Source: Croceicoccus mobilis
GTDB taxonomy: Bacteria; Pseudomonadota; Alphaproteobacteria; Sphingomonadales; Sphingomonadaceae
Direction of reading: 5' to 3'
Length of the DNA stretch: 64,000 nt
NCBI RefSeq assembly: GCF_001661965.1
Contig: NZ_LYWZ01000023.1
Location: forward strand, 62,001-126,000
The translations under genes were made by a program, and so were the position numbers. Of the stretch, positions 7,521 through 15,125 are shown piece after piece; within the stretch, counting starts at the first letter, position 1, and every line of letters starts with the position of its first letter. The notes beneath the pieces are model-generated. The model was not told where the DNA came from. It was given only the letters and a program-made list of their open reading frames with translations, and searched no databases.

Positions 7521-9974
7521 TCAGAACTTGAAGACGAGCGATGCCTGATAGCTGCGGGGCTTTTCAGGCAGGGCGATCGTCGAGCCGAACAGCTCGGTGA
7601 AGTTCGCGCGGAAGTAATCCTCGTTCGTTGCGTTCTTCACGACGACGCGGAACAGCCACGGGCCGGTTTCATAGGTCGCGCCCACGTCCACCAGCGTATA
7701 GCCCGGCAGCTTCACCGCGCGCGACTGGCCCGAATAGACCGAATCGACGAAGGAAGCGGCGGCGTTCAGGGCCAGGCCGAAGTCGAACTTGTACGTGCCG
7801 GTGAGCGAGTACAGGTTCGTCGGGATACCGGCGCGGCGGCTTTCGGCCTTCGAGCTGATCGGGACGAGGCCGATCGGCTGACCGCCCAGATACAGCGTCG
7901 GATCCGACACGTTCACGAGGTCTTCGATACCGAAGAAGCTGAACAACACGCCATCGTTGAGACCGGTGAGGTTGAACACCTTGGTCCGCGTATAGGCGCC
8001 GGTCAGCAGCAGGTTGTCGGTGGGCGAGTAACGGAATTCCGCTTCGAGGCCCTTGGTCTCGACGGCCTGGTTCACCGTGATCGACTGCGAGGAGTAGTCG
8101 GTACGCTCCTGCTTGTAGACTGAGACGGCGGCATAGAGCGTGTCGCCCAGCCAGCTGCCCTTTACGCCGCCTTCATACAGCTTCGAGGCCGACAGCCAGG
8201 TACCGGCAACGAGGTTGTCGGGGTCAAGCTCTGCGCCCTGGCCCGCGATCACGACCGACTGACGCGCGGCGGTGACATAGGGGATCAGGCCGAAGGGCAG
8301 CTTGTACGACGCGCTGGCCGACCACGACCAGTCGCCGTCCTTGTCCTTGGCGCCCGCATAGCCCGGGTCCGATTCCATCTTGGGGATGTTGTAATAGGAT
8401 TCCCCGTCCAGCCAGTCGTAACGCGCGCCCAGCGTGATGTTGAGCCCGAAGTCGAAATCGAAATCGGCAAGGCCGGCCAGCGCGTAATCGGTGTAATTGC
8501 CCGACACATAGCTGGTGTAATTGCAGTCGCATTCGAGCGAGAGCAGGCGATCCGACAGCGGAGTATAGCCCGTGGTCAGGTCGACGCGGTGGAAATATTC
8601 GTAGTTGAAATCCTCGCCATGCTTGAAATCCGTGTAACGGATCGAAGGCGAGAACTGGAACGAGAACGTCCCCATGTCCGTCATCAGCTTCTTCGCGACG
8701 ACGAGCTTGTTTTCAAAGACATAGCTGTCGTGAAACTGCGAGAAGCCGTAGGCGTTGGTATTGTAGTTCTCGTAGCTGTCATAGAACATCTGGTTCTTGA
8801 TCTCGAGGTCGGCCGGACCTTCCCAGATGAAATCGGCATAGAGCGTGGTCGAGCGGTTATCGAGCCGGTCGTCCGTGCCGGTCAGCGTGTTCCGGCGGCT
8901 GAGCTTCGTCGTGCCGGTGTCGGTCAGCGCCAGTGCCGGATAGGTCGAGGTGAAGCACTCATCGGTGAACGCGGTTGCGAACGGGCTGAAATTGCCGCAG
9001 CCAAAGCCGCCGAAGATCGACAGGCCGCCATCGATCACCGCATTGATCTCACCCTGCGAAAGCTGGCCGTCGCCATCCATGTCGATGGGCTGCGCCGAAC
9101 CGGTGATATAGGTGCCGTTGTCGACGAGGTCCTGCGTCAGGCGGTTCCAGCCACCGTTCTGCTGGCCCTTGTAGTTCTGGTACATGCCGCCGAATTCAAG
9201 GCGCAGGTCAGGCGTGATGTCGGTATCGAACGAGCCCTGCAGAATGGTCTGCTTGGTGCTCATGTTGCGATAATACGAACCCGAATCCTCGACTTCAGCA
9301 TAAAGGCTGTAGCCGAACTCCTGGGCGCCGATGCTGCCCGGACCGCGAAGATTGGCCGACAGGACCATCTTTTCCCAGCTGCCGGTCGTGACCGAGACTT
9401 CGCCCTCGGGGCTGGAGAGGTACGAGCCGCCCTGCGCGCGGCCCGATTTGGGCACGAAGTTCATGTAGCCGCCGGTCTTCGACGGACCGAAGATCGGCGA
9501 GGCGGGGCCGCGCACGATGTCGATGCGCTCTGCCGCGGCGATCGGGGTGGGATAGTTGCCGGGGTTGTCGAGACGACGCACGCCGCGGAAATAGACTTCG
9601 CCCGGAGTGCCGCGAATGTCGAGCGCGCCGCCGACGCCGAAGAACGAGTTGGTGAAGGTGCCGGGCGTCTGCGCCATCAGGTCATAGATGTCGGTGATGC
9701 CGAAACGCTCCATCTGCTCGGAGCTGATCGACGAGGCCGAACGCGGCGTTTCCACCAGCGTCTTGTCGAAACCGAAGACCGAGCCGACGTCCTGCACCGG
9801 AAGAGCGCCCAAAGCGCCGGTCACGACGATTTCGCCGGTTTCCTCTTCCTCTTCCGCGTCCTGCGCCATGGCCGGCACGGTCAGCGCGGTGCAGGCCAGC
9901 AATGCGCCCGCAGCTGCCAGCATGCGGCTGCCCCGACGCTTATTCCCTTCAAATTCGATCGCAGTGAAATTCAT
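7521..9974 (-). CDS. TonB-dependent outer-membrane receptor (purine-locus associated)
   Basis: The 817-residue product starts with a signal peptide ending AMAQ (residue 38), an acidic linker DAEEEEET and a TonB-box-like GEIVVTG. The plug follows (about 60-180, with SSEQMERFGITDIYDLMAQTPGTF and IDIVRGPAS), then a long beta-barrel ending in phenylalanine (ASLVFKF), as expected for Omp85-recognised barrels. Start at 9974 is chosen because GGGGGA lies about 7 bases upstream; a second ATG at 9989 is possible. Residues 298-309 form a perfect EF-hand-like calcium loop inside the barrel region. Context suggests uptake of nucleosides, nucleotides or purines, but the substrate is inferred. Confidence 0.9.
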   Translation of the reverse strand: MNFTAIEFEGNKRRGSRMLAAAGALLACTALTVPAMAQDAEEEEETGEIVVTGALGALPVQDVGSVFGFDKTLVETPRSASSISSEQMERFGITDIYDLMAQTPGTFTNSFFGVGGALDIRGTPGEVYFRGVRRLDNPGNYPTPIAAAERIDIVRGPASPIFGPSKTGGYMNFVPKSGRAQGGSYLSSPEGEVSVTTGSWEKMVLSANLRGPGSIGAQEFGYSLYAEVEDSGSYYRNMSTKQTILQGSFDTDITPDLRLEFGGMYQNYKGQQNGGWNRLTQDLVDNGTYITGSAQPIDMDGDGQLSQGEINAVIDGGLSIFGGFGCGNFSPFATAFTDECFTSTYPALALTDTGTTKLSRRNTLTGTDDRLDNRSTTLYADFIWEGPADLEIKNQMFYDSYENYNTNAYGFSQFHDSYVFENKLVVAKKLMTDMGTFSFQFSPSIRYTDFKHGEDFNYEYFHRVDLTTGYTPLSDRLLSLECDCNYTSYVSGNYTDYALAGLADFDFDFGLNITLGARYDWLDGESYYNIPKMESDPGYAGAKDKDGDWSWSASASYKLPFGLIPYVTAARQSVVIAGQGAELDPDNLVAGTWLSASKLYEGGVKGSWLGDTLYAAVSVYKQERTDYSSQSITVNQAVETKGLEAEFRYSPTDNLLLTGAYTRTKVFNLTGLNDGVLFSFFGIEDLVNVSDPTLYLGGQPIGLVPISSKAESRRAGIPTNLYSLTGTYKFDFGLALNAAASFVDSVYSGQSRAVKLPGYTLVDVGATYETGPWLFRVVVKNATNEDYFRANFTELFGSTIALPEKPRSYQASLVFKF

Positions 9975-10091
9975 TTTGGGGTCCCCCATGAAACCGGCAG
10001 GGGGAAGTCTTTTCCCTTGCTGCCGGGCCTGATGTCCGTTGCCCGATTGTGCAGGCCCCCTCCCCGGGACGTGCTCGCACCTGCGATACAT

Positions 10092-10103
10092 TGCCGCGAT
10101 GCG
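10092..10103 (-). promoter_or_regulatory. Possible regulator half-site upstream of the TonB receptor gene
   Basis: Read on the minus strand these 12 bases (CGCATCGCGGCA) match 10 of 12 bases of the right half of the dyad in front of the LysR gene (CGCATCGTTGCA). The partner half is not recognisable, so this is a weak candidate about 118 bp before the receptor start. Confidence 0.25.
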
Positions 10104-10145
10104 TTCTCTGGTATTTCCGGCAGCCTAGTCCCCGGCCGCCTCTTT

Positions 10146-11690
10146 CTACTCCGACCCGGCTTCGTATGCTGCGCCGGCAAAGCGCGCAGACGACCGTTCG
10201 AATTCCTCGAATTCTTGCTCCAATGCGAGTTGAAGGCGAGCCTTCTCGCTATTTGCTAATGCTGTTTTGCACATGCGAGATACGAATGTTGCGCTGCACG
10301 CGTCGATTGGCGTCCCTACGTTGCCGTCGCGCCACAGGCTGGTACCGGGCAGGAAAGCGTATTCCAACCCATTGCGCGAAACTTGCTTCATCGCGGCATA
10401 ATCGAATCCGTGTTCTGTGACCGCGCGCTCGTATTCGCCGGTGAGATCGGTGCGCAATATGCCCTGATCGTCAGTTGAAAGCGTCACCGGCACGCCAAAG
10501 CTGCGATAAAGATCGATGGGATGTTCATCCCCCTCGACCCCAAGGATGACGGCATTGCTGGTCAGGTTCACCTCGACCGCAATGCCCTCGCTCGCCATTC
10601 GGGCCAGAGTCGCGGGTGCGTCAGCCTCATAGGCGATGCCGGTGCCATGGCCGATACGCTCGGCGCCGCTGGCGATAGCCTTGGCCATATGGTCTTTCAT
10701 CGCGGCAGGCGGGACCAGCCCGAACGCCAGCTCTCCGGCGTGCATGGTGACATGCACATCGGGGTAGCGTTCCTCCAGCAGGCGGAACATCGCCATGTGG
10801 AGGTCATAGTCGCGCATCGCCACGGCCCAGTCCTCGGGCATGACGATATTCACGCCAACGAAACGCGGATCGGCATCGGACAGGGCAAAGGAGAACAGCA
10901 GCGAGCGAAACACCTGCTGCGGCGGCAAGGCGCGAAGTGCACTGCCCAGATAGCGGATGGCGACATCGCAGGCCGCCTCGGCACCCTCCGTGCCGCAGCC
11001 CAGCCCCGTGCGCGTCTCCGCTTCCTCGGCATCCAGTTCGCTGCGCGCGGCGGCGATGTGGGGTGCGATTGCCGGGATCTCACGGTCGAGCCATGCCGCC
11101 AGATCCGCTTCCCCCAGCGGATCGGCGGAAGCGCCCATGACATAGGGCCCCATCACGACCGGATTATGCATCAGTTCGAGATAGGTGAGATTGTCGCCCG
11201 CCGCCGTGCGCAGCGCGACCATCATCATTGGCGCGACGTTGTCACGCGCGACCATGCCGAACAGGTCGAAGCTCTTGAAGAACTGCGTGTGCCCGGTAAC
11301 CTCATCGCTATCCACCCCGGCCTGCCAGCCGCGGGTCGAAAGCCGGTCGATGAGCCGGGCATAGAGGAAGGGCCGCTCCGCCGCGATGCGCCCGATCTTG
11401 TCCGCGCCCTCGCAAGGAGCGGGGACGAGACCGAGCGTAGCGGGATCGGCGCAATAGCCTTCTGCCGCAGCCCAGCCGAGGTAGTCTTCCGCCGATGGCG
11501 TGCCGGAAAGGTGATTGTGCAGGTCCGCACCCTTGGGCATCGCCTGCAGGAACATGCGCAGCATCTGCGGTTCTTCGCGGATGGTGTCGAAGACTTTCGC
11601 CGCCTCGGCCTCGCTCGCGCTGTCGGCCATGGCGGCACTGGGCACGGCAAGCATCGCGCTGGTCATAAGGGCGGCAATGGCACGCCTCAC
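10146..11690 (-). CDS. Exported adenosine deaminase-like protein (ADGF type)
   Basis: The 514-residue protein has the adenosine/AMP deaminase catalytic set: DLHNHLSG (metal His pair), HAGE (His and catalytic Glu), RIGHG and STDDQG (metal and catalytic Asp). It is longer than cytosolic adenosine deaminases (about 350 residues) and has a signal peptide, RRAIAALMTSAMLAVPSAAMA, so it should act in the periplasm, turning adenosine to inosine. The start is uncertain: GTG at 11690 gives a clean signal peptide, TTG at 11756 would add 22 residues, and ATG at 11666 would shorten the signal. It is divergent from the LysR gene and upstream of the TonB receptor gene. Confidence 0.87.
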   Translation of the reverse strand: MRRAIAALMTSAMLAVPSAAMADSASEAEAAKVFDTIREEPQMLRMFLQAMPKGADLHNHLSGTPSAEDYLGWAAAEGYCADPATLGLVPAPCEGADKIGRIAAERPFLYARLIDRLSTRGWQAGVDSDEVTGHTQFFKSFDLFGMVARDNVAPMMMVALRTAAGDNLTYLELMHNPVVMGPYVMGASADPLGEADLAAWLDREIPAIAPHIAAARSELDAEEAETRTGLGCGTEGAEAACDVAIRYLGSALRALPPQQVFRSLLFSFALSDADPRFVGVNIVMPEDWAVAMRDYDLHMAMFRLLEERYPDVHVTMHAGELAFGLVPPAAMKDHMAKAIASGAERIGHGTGIAYEADAPATLARMASEGIAVEVNLTSNAVILGVEGDEHPIDLYRSFGVPVTLSTDDQGILRTDLTGEYERAVTEHGFDYAAMKQVSRNGLEYAFLPGTSLWRDGNVGTPIDACSATFVSRMCKTALANSEKARLQLALEQEFEEFERSSARFAGAAYEAGSE

Positions 11691-12030
11691 TGCGTCTGGC
11701 CGGTCGTGTCGGAAATAAAGGATGCCGTGACCAGGGAGATCATGGAAATCGGACAAAGCGCGACTGCCGCGGGTAATACCCGCTGGCCAGCATCAGTCCC
11801 TGCTATCGCGCTCAAAGCCCGAACCCCCATGATAAGTCCCATCTGCAGCGCGTCCCCCGCTGCGAAACCTGTAATCCCTGGTCACGGCAAGCACCCGGCA
11901 TCAGAGAGGGAGCGATGCCGAAGGCCGCGGCGTTCCTAGGGCACTTGACTCTACCCGCGCAAATGCAATGAATCCCACGCATCGTTGCAAAAATGAGCGC
12001 ACCCCCTTTTTCGGATCGGAGCACCACCCC
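11691..12030. promoter_or_regulatory. Divergent intergenic region between exported adenosine deaminase and LysR genes
   Basis: This 340-bp stretch holds no convincing gene. It contains the likely leader of the deaminase gene and, near the LysR gene, a -35-like TTGACT (11945-11950), the 26-bp dyad described separately, and the LysR ribosome binding site (GGAG at 12017-12020). An open frame from 11968 that would extend LysR upstream is not favoured, because it lies across the dyad and encodes no conserved residues. Confidence 0.6.
11964..11989 (+). promoter_or_regulatory. 26-bp dyad, candidate LysR operator (site A)
   Basis: Half-sites TGCAATGA (11964-11971) and TCGTTGCA (11982-11989) are inverted with 7 of 8 matching bases. 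A dyad of identical length, with the same TGCAATGA, a central CACG and TTGCA at the same offsets, lies before the 19-gene purine run at 35361. It ends 41 bp before the LysR ATG and overlaps where a -10 box would lie for TTGACT at 11945, which suggests autoregulation. Confidence 0.6.
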
Positions 12031-12957
12031 ATGCCCGCCTTTTCCCGTTTCCTGCGCTATTTCCTCGCAGTCGGTCGCCTCGGTTCGATCCGCAAGGCAG
12101 CCGATGAGCTGAACGTCTCCGCCTCTGCCATCGACCGGCAGATCCTGAATGTCGAGGCAGAGCTTGGCACCAAGCTGTTCGAACGGCTCCCCACCGGGCT
12201 GAAGCTGACCGCGGCGGGCGAGATGATGATGCCATCGGGCATCGGCTGGCAGCAGGGGATGAGCAGCCTGCGCGCCCGGATCGAGGATCTGAAGGGCCTC
12301 AAACGCGGTCATGTCGAAATCGCGATCATCGATGCGCTGGCCAAGGGTTACATCCCTGAGACCATCCACCAGATCCAGCAGCGCTATCCCGGCGTCACCG
12401 TGGGCGTGCGGGTGCTGGGCAATGATGACGTGCGCCGCGCCATATCCGATGGCGATGTCGATTTCGGCATTTTGTTCGAACCCAATTCCTATCGCGACCT
12501 GACCGTGCGCGCCTTTGTCGACGTCGAACTGGGTTTCATCACTCCGCGCGGCCACCGTTTCGACGGATTGGCAGAGGCGCGCTTCTCCACCTGCGTCGGC
12601 GAGCCGGTGATCGCCCCGTCGCAGCCGCTGGCCGTATGGCAGCAGGTCGCCGTGCTGGAAGCGGCGACCAATGTCGCGCTGGAAAGGAAAGCCACGTCGG
12701 ATAATATCCAGTTCATCACCTCCATGGTGCTTCAGGGCGCAGGCGTGGGCATATTGACGTCGCTGGATGTGATGACCGAACTTCAGCGCGGCCTCCTTGC
12801 CTTCACCCGCATTTCCGATCCGCTGCTCAGGCCGATGACATTGGCGCTGTGCACCGCCTCTGCCCGCACCCCGTCGTACGCCGGGGCGATGGTGCTGGGC
12901 GAGATCGAGAACGGGTTTAGCCGCCTCGCCTATCCGCCCGCCCCATTGCCAGAGTGA
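12031..12957 (+). CDS. LysR-family transcriptional regulator of the purine locus (inferred)
   Basis: The 308-residue protein has an N-terminal winged helix-turn-helix (about residues 1-60: FLAVGRLGSIRKAADELNVSASAIDRQI, then LGTKLFER) and a periplasmic-binding-protein-like effector domain (about 90-300, with DGDVDFGIL and QGAGVGIL). LysR regulators usually bind an inducer related to the genes they control. I chose ATG 12031 because GGAG lies 10 bases upstream and the HTH then starts normally. It is divergent from the exported adenosine deaminase gene. The shared dyad upstream of this gene and of the 19-gene run makes it the leading candidate regulator of purine catabolism; that link is an inference. 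Confidence 0.88.
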   Translation: MPAFSRFLRYFLAVGRLGSIRKAADELNVSASAIDRQILNVEAELGTKLFERLPTGLKLTAAGEMMMPSGIGWQQGMSSLRARIEDLKGLKRGHVEIAIIDALAKGYIPETIHQIQQRYPGVTVGVRVLGNDDVRRAISDGDVDFGILFEPNSYRDLTVRAFVDVELGFITPRGHRFDGLAEARFSTCVGEPVIAPSQPLAVWQQVAVLEAATNVALERKATSDNIQFITSMVLQGAGVGILTSLDVMTELQRGLLAFTRISDPLLRPMTLALCTASARTPSYAGAMVLGEIENGFSRLAYPPAPLPE

Positions 12958-13057
12958 GCGATGGGCAAAACCGCAGCCCGGCAAATTGCCCCCGCCAGCC
13001 GCAGCCGATACTCTGCGAGGCGAATCTGATCACGCCGCCAGCAGGAGCGACAATCGC

Positions 13058-13606
13058 ATGAGCGACACGTCCACAACGGAGACGGGCGAACCGCAACTCC
13101 ACTACCTCGAATATTACGAGGACTTCCTCGCCAAGGTGCGCGAATTGTCGCGGCAGGTGGCAGACGGCGACTGGAAGCCCGATTTCATCATCGGCGTGGG
13201 GCGCGGCGGGCTGGTGCCTGCGGTCTATATCTCGCATCAGCTGGAACTACCGATGCTTTCCATCGACCATTCGTCGAAAGTGCCCGGTTTCGCCGACGAA
13301 CTGCTGGCCAGGGTGGCGAGCATGACCGCCGAGGGCACCAAGATGCTCTTTGTCGACGACATCAACGATTCAGGCGGCACCATAGCCTATATCCGCGAGC
13401 GGCTTGGCGAAGGCGGCTGCGAGACGGCGAACATGCGCTACGCCGTGGTCATCAACAACCAGTCCTCCAGCGTAAGCGTCGACATGTGGGCGGACATGAT
13501 CGACCGGGCCGAAGACAAGCGCTGGTTCGTCTTCCCGTGGGAATCGGTCGGCACGCGCGAAGCCATTATCGAGGAAGCGCAATCGGTCCCCGAACGACTT
13601 TCCTGA
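13058..13606 (+). CDS. Purine phosphoribosyltransferase family protein
   Basis: The 182-residue protein is a type I phosphoribosyltransferase: GVGRGGLVPAVYIS near residue 46, and the PRPP-binding loop MLFVDDINDSGGT at about 97-108. Members related to xanthine-guanine or hypoxanthine phosphoribosyltransferase join a purine base to PRPP to form the nucleotide. The start at 13058 has AGGAG 10 bases upstream. It follows the LysR gene by 100 bp and precedes a LOG-family gene by 40 bp. That arrangement suggests a small salvage group opposing the degradation genes. Base specificity cannot be read with certainty. Confidence 0.8.
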   Translation: MSDTSTTETGEPQLHYLEYYEDFLAKVRELSRQVADGDWKPDFIIGVGRGGLVPAVYISHQLELPMLSIDHSSKVPGFADELLARVASMTAEGTKMLFVDDINDSGGTIAYIRERLGEGGCETANMRYAVVINNQSSSVSVDMWADMIDRAEDKRWFVFPWESVGTREAIIEEAQSVPERLS

Positions 13607-13646
13607 TACCCTCCCTCCCCTCCCTCTCGCGAAAGTAATCCTCCCC

Positions 13647-14225
13647 ATGAGAATTTGCGTCTACCTCGGCTCCTCGCCGGGCCGCCTTCCTGTGTATTCG
13701 GAAATCGCCCATGAATTCGGCACGCTGCTGGCCAAGCGCGGCATCGGGCTCGTCTATGGCGGGGGCAAGGTCGGGCTGATGGGCGTGATCGCCGATGCGG
13801 TCTGCGGTGCCGGCGGCGAAGTCATCGGCGTCATCCCCGAAGCTTTGCGCGCCCGCGAGCGCGACCACCAGGGCATCACCGAGCTGCATGTCGTGAAGAC
13901 CATGCACGAGCGCAAGGCGATGATGGCGAACCTCGCCGATGGTTTCGTCACCCTGCCCGGCGGCATCGGCACGTTCGAGGAAATGTTCGAGGCATGGTGC
14001 TGGTCGCAGCTGGGCTATCACGACAAGCCGGTAGGTCTGCTGGACGTGGGCGACATCTTCGATGGCCTCAAAACACTGATCGACAAGGTGGTGGAGGAAG
14101 GCTTCCTCCAGCCCAAGCACCGTTCCATGCTGCTGGTGGAAAAGGACCCCGAAGTCCTCCTCGACCGCATCATCAGCTATATCCCGCCCGCGAACGAGCA
14201 CTGGCTCGGCAAGTCGGACGTCTGA
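13647..14225 (+). CDS. LOG family nucleoside 5'-monophosphate phosphoribohydrolase
   Basis: The 192-residue protein carries the LOG signature: VYGGGKVGLMG near residue 37, the catalytic Arg89-Lys90 pair (MHERKAMM) and PGGIGTFEE at 104-112. LOG enzymes cleave the N-glycosidic bond of AMP-like nucleotides, including cytokinin monophosphates, to release the base and ribose 5-phosphate. In bacteria the natural substrate is often AMP or another purine nucleotide. Located next to a phosphoribosyltransferase and a purine catabolic locus, a role in returning nucleotides to free bases is reasonable but inferred. Confidence 0.88.
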   Translation: MRICVYLGSSPGRLPVYSEIAHEFGTLLAKRGIGLVYGGGKVGLMGVIADAVCGAGGEVIGVIPEALRARERDHQGITELHVVKTMHERKAMMANLADGFVTLPGGIGTFEEMFEAWCWSQLGYHDKPVGLLDVGDIFDGLKTLIDKVVEEGFLQPKHRSMLLVEKDPEVLLDRIISYIPPANEHWLGKSDV

Positions 14226-14227
14226 CC

Positions 14228-14614
14228 ATGGCCCGGCGCCTCGCCCTCGCGACCTTGCTGGTGCGCGATTACGACGAGGCGCTGGCCTTTTACGTCGGCA
14301 CTCTGGGGTTCACGCTGGTCGAGGATACAAGGCTTTCGGCGGAGAAACGCTGGGTCGTGGTATCGCCGGGGACAGGCGCTTCGCTGCTGCTGGCACGGGC
14401 GTCGGGCGAAGAACAGGTAGCGCAAATCGGCCATCAGGCGGGCGGCCGCGTCGGCTTTTTCCTTGAGACCGACGATATCGCCCGCGACCTCGCCGACTGG
14501 CGCGCCAAGGGTTTGCGCGTGCTGCGCGAACCGGCAGAGCAACCATATGGCACGGTCGCGGTATTCGCCGATCTTTACGGCAACAAGTGGGACCTCATCC
14601 AGCCTGCGGGGTGA
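14228..14614 (+). CDS. VOC (glyoxalase/bleomycin resistance) superfamily protein
   Basis: The 128-residue protein has the vicinal-oxygen-chelate pattern: LLVRDYDEALAFYVGTLGF at the start and GTVAVFADLYGNKWDLIQP at the end, typical of one pair of beta-alpha-beta modules. Metal-dependent members rearrange or cleave small molecules, but the reaction here cannot be assigned. Its ATG is 2 bp after the LOG stop, so it is probably cotranscribed with it. Its last 20 bases overlap the convergent DUF4269 gene. Confidence 0.8.
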   Translation: MARRLALATLLVRDYDEALAFYVGTLGFTLVEDTRLSAEKRWVVVSPGTGASLLLARASGEEQVAQIGHQAGGRVGFFLETDDIARDLADWRAKGLRVLREPAEQPYGTVAVFADLYGNKWDLIQPAG

Positions 14615-15125
14615 AACCGGCAGTAGCCAGCAACCGCCCCAGCACCGCGTCGCTCTTTGCGGACAAAGCGGCCAGCGCCGCATAGGGATCACCCTCGACC
14701 CCCAGCACCTGCGCGAATGCAGGCTCGGTCTTTGCCCCCGTCTGCCGGGTAGCCATCACCGCGGCATGAAAGCGATCACCGCCCAGTTCCAGCAATCGCT
14801 GCTCGACAGTGAAATGCAGCCAGCCTTCCTGGCTTTCCACCGGACGCGGATCGCCGAATATTTCGAAGGGCAGATCATCAATGGTGAAGCTGGCGATCAC
14901 GGCCCGCGTGCCGCCTGTCCATTGCCGCATGGTGAAATCGGGGTAGCCGCTGGCAACACCCCACAACAAGCGCGCAAACGCATCGCCATCGGGCGCATGA
15001 CAGAGCAGATCGATATCGCTACTCCGCAGGTCCAGACCCAGCGGGAAAGTGCCCGCCACATGCGGATCGTGATCTCGCAAGGCGTCCAGCAAAGCCGAAC
15101 CGGCCAATACCGCCCGCCAGCGCAT
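14595..15125 (-). CDS. DUF4269 family protein (nucleotidyltransferase-like)
   Basis: The 176-residue protein shows AGTFPLGLDLRSSDIDLLCH near residue 24, a GTxPLGL...SDIDLL pattern like the Gly/Asp motif of nucleotidyltransferase folds. It also has the DUF4269 features FEIFGDPRPVESQ and EQRLLELGG. No activity is established for the family that I can name. Its ATG overlaps the TAA of the preceding nucleoside hydrolase-like gene (TAATG), so it is the translationally coupled last gene of the 19-gene purine run. That places an uncharacterised protein in the pathway. Confidence 0.78.
   Translation of the reverse strand: MRWRAVLAGSALLDALRDHDPHVAGTFPLGLDLRSSDIDLLCHAPDGDAFARLLWGVASGYPDFTMRQWTGGTRAVIASFTIDDLPFEIFGDPRPVESQEGWLHFTVEQRLLELGGDRFHAAVMATRQTGAKTEPAFAQVLGVEGDPYAALAALSAKSDAVLGRLLATAGFTPQAG

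Noticed and set aside
10521-11939. Plus-strand open frame opposite the exported adenosine deaminase gene
   Set aside because: The minus-strand protein contains all deaminase motifs; the opposite frame has none.
11968-12030. Upstream extension of the LysR protein by 21 residues
   Set aside because: It would start inside the candidate operator and lacks a ribosome binding site; ATG 12031 has GGAG at the right distance.
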